A DNA stretch of 64,000 bases from contig NZ_NCQY01000030.1 in NCBI RefSeq assembly GCF_002894645.1, positions 591,859 to 655,858 of the forward strand, written 5' to 3'. Made by a program: the position numbers and the translations under genes. Below, piece by piece: positions 48,885 to 57,540 of this stretch. The DNA is from Salinibacter altiplanensis. GTDB lineage: Bacteria; Bacteroidota; Rhodothermia; Rhodothermales; Salinibacteraceae. The notes under the pieces are model-generated. The model was not told the DNA's origin, did not search any database, and worked only from the letters and a program-made list of their open reading frames with translations. Positions within the stretch are counted from its first letter, which is position 1; the number at the start of each line of letters is the position of its first letter.

Positions 48885-50579
48885 ATGTCCGATCCCAAAA
48901 TCACAGTTGGCACCGATACGTCGGGCGAGCCTACCCGGCTGCCTATCGTCGACATTCTCACCGGCCGGGCATTCATCACCGGAAAGTCCGGCTCCGGGAA
49001 GTCGAACAGCGCTTCTGTCGTAATCGAGGAGCTCTTGAGCGAGGGGCATGCGGTACTTATCGTCGATGCAGACGGTGAGTACCGAGGGCTCAAAGAGCAG
49101 TACGAGGTGCTTCACGTCGGGGCCGGGGAGGCCTGTGACCTCCAAGTCGGGCCAGAGCACTCGGGCCGTCTGGCGGAGATTGCGCTCACGCAGAATGTGC
49201 CTGTCGTTCTCGATGTTTCTGAGTACCTCGACGACGAGGAGGCTCGCACCCTCGTCCAGCGAACGACTGATGCGCTGTACAAGAAAGAAGCGGACCAACG
49301 ACGGCCGTTCCTTCTGGTCGTGGAAGAGGTCCACGAGTACCTTCCAGAGGGACCGGCACTGGACGACGTCGGCCAAACGCTCATCCGGGTCGCGAAGCGG
49401 GGACGAAAGCGAGGCTTAGGCCTGATGGGCATTTCGCAGCGCCCGGCCGACGTCAAGAAGAGCTTTATCACGCAGTGCGACTGGCTGGTCTGGCACCGAC
49501 TCACGTGGGACAATGACACGAAGGTTGTACGGCGCGTGGTTGGGTCGGAGGCGGCCAGTGCAGTGCAGGACCTCGGCGATGGTGAGTCGATCGTCCTGTC
49601 CGACTGGCTTGAGGAGAGCCCAGCGCTGGTACAGTGGCGACGGAAAGACACGGTAGATCTCGGCGCCACGCCGGGGCTGGGCGAGACCGAAGATGTCGAG
49701 CTAAAAGGCATCTCTTCGGACATTGTGTCGGAGCTAGAGGAAATCAGCCGCGAAGAAGAGCGCCGCCAGGACCGGATTGCGTCACTTGAAGAAGAGCTTG
49801 AGGAGGCGCATGAGCGCATCTCTGAGCTCGAGGGCGAGCTGGAGCGGGCCCAGGACATGTCCGACATGGCAAAGCAGCTGGCGGAGGGGCTCTCGCAGAC
49901 CGGTCCTGAAAAGGGTAGTGAGGCCGTATCCGAGCGCTTGGAGAGGTTGCAAGATAAGGTGCAGGAAGAGCGAGCTGGGCGGAGAGAGGCTGAGAGCGAT
50001 CTAGCAGAGGCCCAAGCCCGCATCGAGGACCTCGAAGAGAAGGCTGCTCAGGTCGAGGAGGCCCGACGGCTCGAGGAGCATATGGACGACGTAGCAGAGG
50101 CAGCGCGGCGACTGGCCGACATCGCAGGCATTGAGCTTGGCGGTGACGAGCGACTTCGCCAGCGCGTGGAGACGCTTCAGGATGAGAAGCGGCGCCTTGA
50201 GGAGGAGCTGCAGGGGACCGAAGATGAGCCGCTCTTGGGGATGAAGGACTTCCTCGAGCACCAGGACGTCCAGCGGGCGATCGACCGGGCCAAAGAAGCC
50301 GAAAGCGAGACGCAGGTTCGGCGCATCCTCACGGCTTTGGTCGAGGACGACGGCGGGCCCGTCACCATTGAGCAAATCTGCAGGCGCGAAGGCATCAAGC
50401 CGACGGGCGGAAACCTGAGCCGAATACGCTCGGCGGCCGACCACCTGGCCAAGTGGGCGATCGTTGCCGTAGAGGGCAGCGGAAAAGGGACTGAGATCAC
50501 GCTCCGACGAGATCTTCAGGCGGTGCAAGACGAAGTCGGCCGCGCCGAAAGCCGCGAGGAACTGAAAGACGTCATTTAG
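48885..50579 (+). CDS. HerA/FtsK-like ATPase with long coiled coil and C-terminal winged helix
   Basis: 564 residues from the ATG at 48885. Walker A GKSGSGKS at 33-40 and Walker B FLLVVEEVHEY at about 142-152 belong to the HerA/DUF87 group, with the typical DGEYRG motif after it (61-68). A characteristic GISQRPADVKK motif follows. No HAS-barrel is present at the N-terminus. About residues 280-440 are coiled coil, and the end (PVTIEQICRREGIKPTGGNL) is a winged helix. Related hexameric ATPases work with nucleases in DNA end processing or in defence. The style resembles proteins common in halophilic archaea and their viruses (by impression only). Confidence 0.75.
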   Translation: MSDPKITVGTDTSGEPTRLPIVDILTGRAFITGKSGSGKSNSASVVIEELLSEGHAVLIVDADGEYRGLKEQYEVLHVGAGEACDLQVGPEHSGRLAEIALTQNVPVVLDVSEYLDDEEARTLVQRTTDALYKKEADQRRPFLLVVEEVHEYLPEGPALDDVGQTLIRVAKRGRKRGLGLMGISQRPADVKKSFITQCDWLVWHRLTWDNDTKVVRRVVGSEAASAVQDLGDGESIVLSDWLEESPALVQWRRKDTVDLGATPGLGETEDVELKGISSDIVSELEEISREEERRQDRIASLEEELEEAHERISELEGELERAQDMSDMAKQLAEGLSQTGPEKGSEAVSERLERLQDKVQEERAGRREAESDLAEAQARIEDLEEKAAQVEEARRLEEHMDDVAEAARRLADIAGIELGGDERLRQRVETLQDEKRRLEEELQGTEDEPLLGMKDFLEHQDVQRAIDRAKEAESETQVRRILTALVEDDGGPVTIEQICRREGIKPTGGNLSRIRSAADHLAKWAIVAVEGSGKGTEITLRRDLQAVQDEVGRAESREELKDVI

Positions 50580-50687
50580 ACCTAACGGGAGGACGGCCGC
50601 ACGGTACACGAGCGGCACGACTGACCTAACGACTTTCGCCCCCACGACCTTCTACCTCACGACCTTTCGAGACGAAACGCCCTCACC

Positions 50688-51026
50688 ATGCCAAAGCAAC
50701 TGCACGTCGAAGAAATGAGCGCCGATGAGCTTGAGCGGCGCGTCGCGATGGCCGTCCGCGAAGAAACGAGCGAGCTCCGCTCGGAGGTCGAGGCCCTCCG
50801 CGAGGAGCTTAGGGAGCAGCGGCGGGTTATCACCCATCAGGAGGCGCCTCGCTTCTTCAATGACCGCGTGAGCCCGCGCCGCGTGAAGGAGTACATCAAG
50901 GGGAAAAACCTCCCTGCCGATGCGCCCGGGCCGCTCCCGGCGACGAAGCGGGGAAACTTGCACTTCATCAAGCTGGAGGACCTGTATGACTGGCAGGTCG
51001 GGGAGCTGCCTGGTCAGTCATCCTAG
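50688..51026 (+). CDS. Excisionase-like/MerR-type small DNA-binding protein
   Basis: 112 residues. The C-terminal half has a winged-helix element with ITHQEAPRFFNDRVSPRRVK, EYIKGKNLPADAPGPLPATK and the strand GNLHFIKLEDLYDW, as in excisionases and MerR-type DNA binders. The N-terminal half is a coiled coil (REETSELRSEVEALREELRE). It converges with the integrase gene with about 30 bp between their stops, the standard place for Xis, which directs excision. Confidence 0.65.
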   Translation: MPKQLHVEEMSADELERRVAMAVREETSELRSEVEALREELREQRRVITHQEAPRFFNDRVSPRRVKEYIKGKNLPADAPGPLPATKRGNLHFIKLEDLYDWQVGELPGQSS

Positions 51027-51066
51027 CTCAGTCGTCTTAGTTCAGTCGTCTTGACTCAGTTGTCTT
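51011..51066. repeat. Four tandem 14-bp repeats across the xis/int convergent junction
   Basis: Consecutive 14-bp units at 51011-51024, 51025-51038, 51039-51052 and 51053-51066 follow AGTTCAGTCGTCTT with small changes (TGGTCAGTCATCCT, AGCTCAGTCGTCTT, AGTTCAGTCGTCTT, GACTCAGTTGTCTT). They cover the ends of both genes. Confidence 0.75.
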
Positions 51067-52312
51067 GGCGAAGGCTCACCTGCTCCATCGCCTCGTCGCT
51101 GGTGGAGTAGTCGAAGCCGTCGAGGTAGGTTTGGGTGATCCGGACGTTAGCGTGCCCAAGGATGTCCCGGATCGTGTAGATGTCATACCCGAGCTCTTCG
51201 TAGAGGTAGGCGGCGAGGCTGTGCCGGGCGATGTGGGTCGTGACTGTCTTGTCGATGCCAGCAGCCCCCGCCATCTCTTTCAGGTACTTGTTCATCAGCG
51301 ACGTCCGAGCACCGATGGCCTTCTTCTGCTTCTCTTCGGTCGATAGGTCGTATCCATCCAGAATCGGAAAGACGCGCTGATCGGGATCTTTCTCCTGAAA
51401 GTCGTAGTCCTCCAGAATGCCGATGGCCTCATCGACCAGTAGCACGCCGGCAGACTGGCGGGTTTTCTGCATGCGGTACCGGCACCGCCACCGGCCGTCT
51501 TCGTCTTGGCGCAGGTGCTTCCGCCTCAGGAGGCACACGTCCGAAACGCGCATCCCGCCTGCGTAGAACATGAAGAGAAACCACTGCTGCACGTCTTTCT
51601 TCCGGCCGCTGAGCTGCAGGTCCTCCAGGCGACGAATCTCATCGGTGGTCAGCTTCTCTTTGTTTGACTGCTCTTTCCGGAGGGTGACCGCGTCCCACGG
51701 GTCGGGAGCGCCCTTTTCGATGTGCCCTTCCTTCCGGGCGCGGTTCCAGAGGGTATGAAGCGAGCCAAGCTTCTTGTGGATCGTATTTGGCTTGTTGCCC
51801 TTCTCTTCAGTCAGCCAGGTCTTCATCTCAGAGATGATCGCCCCATCTACGCTCGTGATCGGAACATCGGCCGTGGCGTGCTCTGCCTCCAAGAACTCCT
51901 CCAGGTGGCGAACGGCCGTACGGTAGGCAGCGGCGGTGTTGGCTTGGCCACGGCGACGGTACTCGCGCACCTTGTCGCGGCAGTACGCGACAAACCCGCG
52001 CTCCGGCTCCTCTTCGTCTTGAAGAGCGCGTTTGATTGCCGCAGGAGACAATTCCCGGCTCTCGGCCCGCCGCCGGTTGATTTCCCTTCGAGCCTCACTC
52101 AGCCGCGTGCGGAGCAGCTCATTGAGCTGAGAGAAGTCCGGATGCGAGCGCCGAACCTCTTTCTTCTCCGCGTTCCAGTGAGTAGGCTGCACGCGAAGAG
52201 ATAGACTCATCATTGCCCGGCTGCCCTGGTGCCGCACGACCAGATACAGAGGGACTCCTTCACCGGTCTCTTTTGCGCTGCGGGCAAGAATGGAGGCGGT
52301 TGCCATTGGCAC
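51056..52312 (-). CDS. Tyrosine-type site-specific integrase
   Basis: 418 residues. An N-terminal Arm-binding and SAM-like core-binding part is followed by the catalytic domain with the Arg in FYAGGMRVSDVCLLRR, His360 and Arg363 in HIARHSLAAYLYEELG, His387 in ILGHANVRITQTY, and the nucleophile Tyr396. It recombines attP with the 3' end of ssrA. It is at the right end of the prophage, 166 bp from the attR core, as expected. An ATG at 52306 is an equally good start. Confidence 0.92.
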   Translation of the reverse strand: MPMATASILARSAKETGEGVPLYLVVRHQGSRAMMSLSLRVQPTHWNAEKKEVRRSHPDFSQLNELLRTRLSEARREINRRRAESRELSPAAIKRALQDEEEPERGFVAYCRDKVREYRRRGQANTAAAYRTAVRHLEEFLEAEHATADVPITSVDGAIISEMKTWLTEEKGNKPNTIHKKLGSLHTLWNRARKEGHIEKGAPDPWDAVTLRKEQSNKEKLTTDEIRRLEDLQLSGRKKDVQQWFLFMFYAGGMRVSDVCLLRRKHLRQDEDGRWRCRYRMQKTRQSAGVLLVDEAIGILEDYDFQEKDPDQRVFPILDGYDLSTEEKQKKAIGARTSLMNKYLKEMAGAAGIDKTVTTHIARHSLAAYLYEELGYDIYTIRDILGHANVRITQTYLDGFDYSTSDEAMEQVSLRQDN

Positions 52313-52321
52313 ATCTGCGAT

Positions 52322-52360
52322 CCGTCACCGGGAAATGAGAGGTGACGGATAAGGTGACGG
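52322..52360. promoter_or_regulatory. Candidate integrase arm-type sites on the attR side
   Basis: GGTGACGG occurs at 52341-52348 and 52353-52360, and inverted (CCGTCACC) at 52322-52329, between the integrase start and the attR core. The same octamer is on the attL side, consistent with integrase arm sites or with operators of the integrase promoter. Confidence 0.55.
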
Positions 52361-52477
52361 TTTCCCCGCACATGATCAAGGTGTCATTCCCGCATTTTCT
52401 TACAAAAGCCTCCCCCGTAAGGGCCTAAAGGCATTTCGGGGAGCGTTCGACACGGGATCGTGTGGGCCGACTGTAGA

Positions 52478-52491
52478 CCCGGCATCTCCAC
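52478..52491 (+). other. attR core (14 bp)
   Basis: CCCGGCATCTCCAC, identical to the attL core at 13238-13251. It leaves the original 3' end of ssrA detached from the rest of the gene. Confidence 0.9.
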
Positions 52492-52499
52492 ACCCTACC

Positions 52500-52539
52500 C
52501 CCCTGAATCGCCCTCAAGGCGGTTCAGGGGTATTTTTTT
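52500..52539 (+). terminator. Original host ssrA terminator
   Basis: A 13-bp stem (CCCCTGAATCGCC with GGCGGTTCAGGGG, one wobble) is followed by TATTTTTTT. It lies 9 bp after the attR core at exactly the spacing of the prophage-supplied terminator from attL, so this was the terminator of ssrA before integration. Confidence 0.85.
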
Positions 52540-52565
52540 GGCACCACAGCGTGCTTCGTTCTGGA

Positions 52566-52637
52566 GCCTCGGAACGAGAGCCCTGTGATGCAGGCTGTCC
52601 CCTGCGTGGTCGCTGCCCACGTTCCGAGGCCCTTTTT
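52566..52637 (+). other. Long hairpin with T-run, possible small RNA or terminator
   Basis: A perfect 11-bp inverted repeat (GCCTCGGAACG at 52566-52576, CGTTCCGAGGC at 52620-52630) encloses 43 nt with internal complementarity (CCTGTGATGCAGG) and ends in CCTTTTTG. It stands alone just outside the prophage. Could be a small regulatory RNA, a terminator for the opposite-strand PIN-domain gene or a spent mobile-element end. Confidence 0.4.
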
Positions 52638-52899
52638 GACGACGCATGGCATCCGAGACGTCGTGCATCTACTCTTCCGCGATGCTGCTTTCGTTTGTCG
52701 TGCCTGGTTTTTCGTCGCAAGCACCCGTCCAACTCTTACCGAAGAGGAGGCCGCGGAATAGGCCCTCCGGGAAGGTCCTCAAGACGTTGCAAACCCGATG
52801 CCCCCCTCCTCTTCACTTTTGTCCCCGAGCCGGTCGAGGAGCTGATGCCTTTTCATCGTGAGGACGGGGACGTCGTCCCCCCCAATCCCTACGGGCGTC

Positions 52900-54225
52900 T
52901 TACTGCGCAGTCTCGTCGTCCGCGGCTTCCTCCCCAGACGCCTCCTTCTCATGGCGTTCGAACGCCTGGGCGACCCGCCCGTCCGCCGCCCGGGTCACCT
53001 CCAGCCCGGCGTCTCGGGCAAGCTGCCCAACCGCATCCGCATCGCCCTCGCGCACCCGCAGACTGACAGCCCGCCGCGTGCCGAGGCGTCCCCCGCTGGT
53101 TACCGTGGCGCCGTGCGCGCTGGTGGCCACGGTGGCGACCGTCTGGACCCGATCCGCCGCTCCCACAACCTCAATGGTTTCGGTCGGGGGCGCCTGGCCC
53201 ACGGCCTCTTGGAACCGCCGGACATGAGGGGGCTTCACCTCCATTTTCCGAAGCAGGCCCGGCACAGTGAGAAGGCCGAACGACCGGCCGCCGGTCTCCC
53301 GGTCAAACTCGTGGATCAGCTCCGTTCGGGGATAGAGGGCTGTGCCCCGTCCCCCTTGGTGCCACCAATCCGACTTGCAGTCCTGGGTAACCAGTAGGGC
53401 ATCGCGGTCGCGGCGTGAGGCCACCTCCAGAAGGGTTTTCCAGATCAACAGGTCCCCGGCCGCATTCTGGTCCTTGCCGCTATCGAGGTAGCCGGGCGGG
53501 CGGCTTATGTCGTCTCGCCGTCGGACCTCCGCCCTCGTGTCCTCAAACGTTGCGTCGAGATCGTGCACCACCGCCTCCCCGAAAAGCTCCGCGTAGGCCT
53601 CGCTGATGAAGTCGTCGCCCGCCCAGGACTCGAGGTCTTCCATCAGGGTCCGGGCCGTGTGGTGGTACGCCTCCGTCAGCTTCGCAATCTGCTCGCGCAG
53701 CTCATCGAGCCGGTCCGCGTAGCCGAGACTCTCAACAAGGGCCCGGTTCGCAAACTCGTCCGACGCGTTCGGCACCACTGGCGGACGCGTCTGCCGGGAC
53801 AGGTCATCGTAGAGATCCGTGATCTTGTAGGAGCGCACGACGGCATACTCCCGAGCCGCGTGGCCGGGCACGACCAATCGGTCCTCCTCTCGAAGCTGGT
53901 CGAACGTTTGGAGGGCCGCTCGGGCCGCTGCCTCAGTCGCGTCGTAGAGCAGAAGAAGCGCGGAGGTGTCCAGGACCACCAGTGTCGAGGCGGCTTCCAT
54001 CTGGGGCGGACTCAGGTCCAGACCAAACGCAGACTGGGCGTCGGGAAACCGCTCCTCGTATGCGAAGGCCCGGGGCGAAGTGGGCGTTTCGGGATCGTCG
54101 GTCCCCGTGGGAGCTCTGGACTGGCCAGACGTTTTGGCCTTGGGATGCTCATCGGACCCTCCAGGAGTGGCCGCCTCAGGACCCGACCCTGCGGGAATGG
54201 ACGCGTCGGAAGAGGAATCCTGCAT
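52900..54225 (-). CDS. PIN-domain protein (PIN_8/DUF4935-like)
   Basis: 441 residues from the ATG at 54225; frames up to 54360 exist but add no domain. The PIN core is clear: the first acidic site Asp in VVLDTSALLLLYD, a middle DISRPPGYLDSGKDQNAAGD with LLIWKTLLEVA, and the last site LLVTQDCKSDWW. PIN_8 proteins are metal-dependent RNases, often in defence or toxin contexts. A Ser/Pro/Thr/Gly-rich tail precedes the domain, and a C-terminal segment of about 120 residues (VRRFQEAVGQAPPTETIEVV) follows. It sits immediately beside the prophage insertion site in a gene-poor region. Confidence 0.7.
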   Translation of the reverse strand: MQDSSSDASIPAGSGPEAATPGGSDEHPKAKTSGQSRAPTGTDDPETPTSPRAFAYEERFPDAQSAFGLDLSPPQMEAASTLVVLDTSALLLLYDATEAAARAALQTFDQLREEDRLVVPGHAAREYAVVRSYKITDLYDDLSRQTRPPVVPNASDEFANRALVESLGYADRLDELREQIAKLTEAYHHTARTLMEDLESWAGDDFISEAYAELFGEAVVHDLDATFEDTRAEVRRRDDISRPPGYLDSGKDQNAAGDLLIWKTLLEVASRRDRDALLVTQDCKSDWWHQGGRGTALYPRTELIHEFDRETGGRSFGLLTVPGLLRKMEVKPPHVRRFQEAVGQAPPTETIEVVGAADRVQTVATVATSAHGATVTSGGRLGTRRAVSLRVREGDADAVGQLARDAGLEVTRAADGRVAQAFERHEKEASGEEAADDETAQ

Positions 54226-54842
54226 TGGGGCTTTGAGATTGACCAAAGTGCCGAACGTGTATGAGGCGAACAAAAATACAGAAAGTGAGGTTCGGCCCAT
54301 GTGTATAGATTTGGTACCGTCAGGCCAGCGGCGGCGGGAATCATACGGGAGAAGCCTCAAGAATCGTCTTCCTCAACCGCTTGCTCTCCGGTCCGACTGC
54401 CTTCGACGCCCCCCGGTCGGACAGCGCAAATGTGGGCGCCGGAAACGCGCACGGGAGCCGTCCAGCACTCTCATCGGCGTGGAAAATCACGTGCACAGAC
54501 GTCGCGAGGAATACAGGTTGGGGGAGGGGGACTGCATCGGAGTTCCAGGCAAAACGTGCACCAGAATCTCGTGGAACGCACGTGCAATGATCGGGACTGG
54601 CACCGATGACCCATGACCCGCAGGACGGACGGTCCTGCTCCGGGACAGACGAGTTGACTTTCCTTCACCTCTTTTGTAAAAATTCGAACAACGGACTTCC
54701 CTACCGAAGTCGACGGCCTTGCGGCCGGATGCGCCCTTGGCTCAGATCCGCTGAACGAGGGCCCTCACCGAACGCTCTGTCGTGGAGGGTGCATAATCAC
54801 CGTCGCAAACCGGCGCTGAACGAGTTTCCCGAACGCGTTTCA
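54226..54842. other. Gene-poor region upstream of the PIN gene
   Basis: No convincing gene. The reverse frame from 54225 to 54360 is an extension of the PIN gene without conserved character; the forward frame from 54606 lacks features before the signal peptide at 54843. No tRNA, clear promoter or repeat recognised. Confidence 0.4.
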
Positions 54843-55724
54843 ATGACTTCAGTGAAGTCTGCCTCTCCGCTGGTCGTTTTCCTCGCGGCCTTGCTCTGTT
54901 CGTCCCTTTTCCACCAGGCGGGAGGGAATTTCGTCGAGAACCAGCTGCGGCTGTCCGAGAATAGCGAGCGACTGGGCCCGCGTACATCAATCTGCCGCGG
55001 CTGGAATGCCTCCTCACCTCAACCGAGCTCCAAATCGGCACGGAAGCCCGAGAACGACGAAGAGAAGCAGCTGCAGGTCAAGGTCATCACCTTCAACCAA
55101 GGGCGGTTCGATCCCCCCATTCTTGAACCGTTCCGCTTCTGGCCCAGGGGCCATACGGCAGTCATCATTGATGGGACCGTTCACAGTTTTGAGGCCGATT
55201 GGCAGTGCGGCACGACGGAGGCGGCGTACAAAGAAGACAACGAGTGGCGAGGCGCATGGGTGCAGGTTCTCGACGTCCCCGAATCAGACGCCGGGCAAAT
55301 CCAGAAGGACTTTGAGCGATCGTGTGGGGCCGGGGCATTCCTGCTGACAGGGGTTTGCACAAGCAGTGCCGGGAAATTGCTTCAAAATGTGCTGACTGAC
55401 CTGAAGGTCACCTGGGCCCCGATGCAGCTACGAAGGCAGTTGGCCGAGCGCAGCCACGTAGCCCGAACCTATCGGTGGCACCCTGAGGTGTGGGCAAACA
55501 ATTTTCTACGGTGCGTGGAGAAGAGGAAAAGGGACAGGTACCGATCTACGGATCCCCGCCCGCCGAGAATGAACGTGCAGGACGTCCGTGATGGATGCCT
55601 GAGACGGCTGGGACTGAGCAAGAAGGACATTGCTCCTTTGGTCGAATCGCCCAAAGACACACAACCCTGTCTCCTCAGATCCGCGTTGTGCCCGGAGCAG
55701 GCCTCGCCAGCCCCAAGTTGTTGA
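54843..55724 (+). CDS. Secreted hypothetical protein, possible permuted papain-like fold
   Basis: 293 residues from the ATG at 54843. A Sec signal peptide is present (SASPLVVFLAALLCSSLFHQ). The mature protein has RGHTAVIIDGTVHSFEADWQ with CGTTEAAY, later GAFLLTGVCTSSAGKLLQNV. A His after a hydrophobic strand followed by a later Cys is the order seen in permuted NlpC/P60 and LRAT-like enzymes, but the match is weak and no third residue is certain. The remaining part is charged and helical. A surface hydrolase or toxin-like secreted protein is possible. Confidence 0.45.
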   Translation: MTSVKSASPLVVFLAALLCSSLFHQAGGNFVENQLRLSENSERLGPRTSICRGWNASSPQPSSKSARKPENDEEKQLQVKVITFNQGRFDPPILEPFRFWPRGHTAVIIDGTVHSFEADWQCGTTEAAYKEDNEWRGAWVQVLDVPESDAGQIQKDFERSCGAGAFLLTGVCTSSAGKLLQNVLTDLKVTWAPMQLRRQLAERSHVARTYRWHPEVWANNFLRCVEKRKRDRYRSTDPRPPRMNVQDVRDGCLRRLGLSKKDIAPLVESPKDTQPCLLRSALCPEQASPAPSC

Positions 55725-55920
55725 CTCTGTTACGGATGCCCCTTGACGGTCGAGGGATAATTTTATTGATTCTGTATTATGGCAAAGTCTAAAGACATAT
55801 CCTGCCCTTTGCACATTTCGCCTCTTGGCGTTACTGAGCAGAAGATCTCTCGTCCATCCCCGCACGAACGGCAGTGTCTTTGGTCAGCTTGATCTCCCCA
55901 CCATCAGTTCCCTACGGATC

Positions 55921-56124
55921 ATGTCCAGCGTCTCCTATCCTTTCATCTATGAGTGCTCCGCTTGTCCCGACGGACTGACCGTGACACGGGAAGACGCACG
56001 AGGCCTCTATCCCGATCCGGATTCGCCCAACGCGCCGGAGGTTGTTCTTCAAGAGCGAGGCTGGATGAAGGGCCCGGACGAAAACCTCTATTGTCCAGAC
56101 TGTGGGAAGGCGGCGGGTCGGTGA
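55921..56124 (+). CDS. Small zinc-ribbon-like protein, 67 aa
   Basis: From the ATG at 55921 (MSSVSYPFIYECSACPDGLT). Two CxxC pairs (CSAC and CPDC) stand about 45 residues apart with a beta segment between, as in zinc ribbons. Could be a regulator or a small structural protein. The upstream frame to 55825 is not needed. No neighbour suggests a pathway. Confidence 0.5.
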   Translation: MSSVSYPFIYECSACPDGLTVTREDARGLYPDPDSPNAPEVVLQERGWMKGPDENLYCPDCGKAAGR

Positions 56125-56681
56125 GCGGAAACTCACTCGCGCGAAGGGCACCCTGATTCCTGGGCACGAGGACGCACACGGCCACGCCCGCGGCGTCTTA
56201 CGCCAAACCCCTCTGGGCAAACAGCAGCACGCGCGTCGTCCTACACAATGGAAACTGGGGGCTTCCCGGGAGGGCCCCACACTGATATGCCCCCCAACCG
56301 AGGAAGTCCCGCTCCTCCGGTACATGGCCTGACGCAACGCCCCTCCGGCGATGACCCGGCATCTGCGTCCCCGGACCAAGAATGGCACTGTCTACGCGTC
56401 CATCCCGACAATCTCACACGTTCCCCTACCAAATGCTGAGGATCGCCTCGAAAAAACGGATGCACACTGAGTTGTCGTAGATGGGAGGTAGTCACGCCCG
56501 CCTGGGTCCCCAGAGGAGCCAGCGGGGTTCAGCAACGCTGACCGAGATGGAAAGCATCCGGCGCAAATGCGTTGGCGGCTCATAGTGCTGTGCCAACATA
56601 ATAGTCCCCGACGGTAGGGGGAGCACTGTGCCTTTTGGCAGCCTTCTACTGGCAGGCTTTTCCAAGGACCCCTTCTCCCAA
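56125..56681. other. Gene-poor region, no feature recognised
   Basis: Roughly 560 bp with no protein-like frame, RNA gene or terminator with a T-run. Scattered short frames on both strands have no recognisable motif. Confidence 0.35.
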
Positions 56682-56948
56682 ATGATCAACTACCTTTTCA
56701 ATCTCCGGTCCAAGCCCCCTCTGCAGAGAGGAGCGGTTCGCGCCGGGATCTTTTTCCTATTGCTGCTCCCCGTCACTGCACTCTTCAACTACCTCGTGGG
56801 AACCCCTGCTGCGTGGTCGGTCTGGACGCTTCTTGAGATTGGCGTCGCGTCGGTCTTGTATGCCTCGGTCGTGCACTACTTCCAAGACGGGAAGGAGTCC
56901 TCCGATCCCCAGGACCGACCACCGCCCACGACGCGATCTCCCCGCTAG
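56682..56948 (+). CDS. Small two-helix membrane protein, 88 aa
   Basis: From the ATG at 56682 (MINYLFNLRSKPPLQRGAVR). Two membrane helices (AGIFFLLLLPVTALFNYLVG and TLLEIGVASVLYASVVHYF) and a short charged C-terminal tail with a proline-rich end. Not recognised. The frame starts at 56628 but the extra residues are unlikely. Confidence 0.5.
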   Translation: MINYLFNLRSKPPLQRGAVRAGIFFLLLLPVTALFNYLVGTPAAWSVWTLLEIGVASVLYASVVHYFQDGKESSDPQDRPPPTTRSPR

Positions 56949-57179
56949 CCCCCAACGGAACAGCTGCCCTGAACCCACCACGCTGCGCCGGTGCGGCCCC
57001 TCTCGAATCCGGCAGTTCTCACCAGTTCGTGGCGGGGAGGCCCCTTCCGGGCCAGTCATTCAACCAATCGACACGGAGAACGCGAGTGCAGGGGAGTCTG
57101 TCGGAATGGGTCTCCCGAGCTTCAAATAGGGGCGCTGGACGGGGCTCGACCACAAAGCCAACTCTTCGGCCCCAAAACA

Positions 57180-57232
57180 AAAAAGCCTGCATCGACAGCT
57201 GGGCGGGGGAGGGCGCTGTCGAGCAGGCTTAA
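57180..57232. repeat. Long inverted repeat (stem-loop)
   Basis: AAGCCTGC-AT-CGACAGC on the left pairs with GCTGTCG-AG-CAGGCTT on the right (15 pairs with one 2-nt internal loop), spacer about 15 nt of G-rich sequence. AAAAAA precedes it on the left, so read leftwards it is a good terminator. Confidence 0.6.
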
Positions 57233-57540
57233 AGTGGCGTTACGCAGAAAGCGCAACCTGACCAGCCGACCCGAAGGCCAGCGGTCGGTCGTCTGTCATG
57301 CGCAACGCGCAATCATATGGTACAGTCTCCGACGGGCTCATGCAAAATCATGACACAAAGATTTCGCGTAGCCCTCAAGGAGATTCGAAGGAGAACCGGG
57401 CGAATCGGAAATGGAACCGGCGATTTGTCGAGGCCCGTGCAGCGAACTGACTTCTCCTCCACCTCTCTCCCCAAAAGCTGCCCGAGTGTAACTGGCTGAG
57501 AAGGGGTTTGGAGAACGCTCTGTGGCCCCTGCAGCGTGTG

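Larger units (their letters stand above)
13238..52491. mobile_element. Complete-looking siphovirus-type prophage integrated in ssrA
   Basis: About 39.25 kb bounded by a 14-bp direct repeat (CCCGGCATCTCCAC) at 13238-13251 and 52478-52491. The left copy is the 3' end of ssrA; the right copy is the remnant host end, followed by a second ssrA-type terminator. A tyrosine integrase lies 166 bp inside the right end. All modules of a temperate long-tailed phage are present: integration, repressor/Cro switch, replication with a candidate origin, recombination, packaging, head, tail, lysis and cargo. No obvious interruption of a structural gene is seen, so it may be inducible. The coding plan is leftward late genes from 35.3 kb and rightward early genes from 39.8 kb, flanking an operator at about 39.7 kb. 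Confidence 0.95.
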
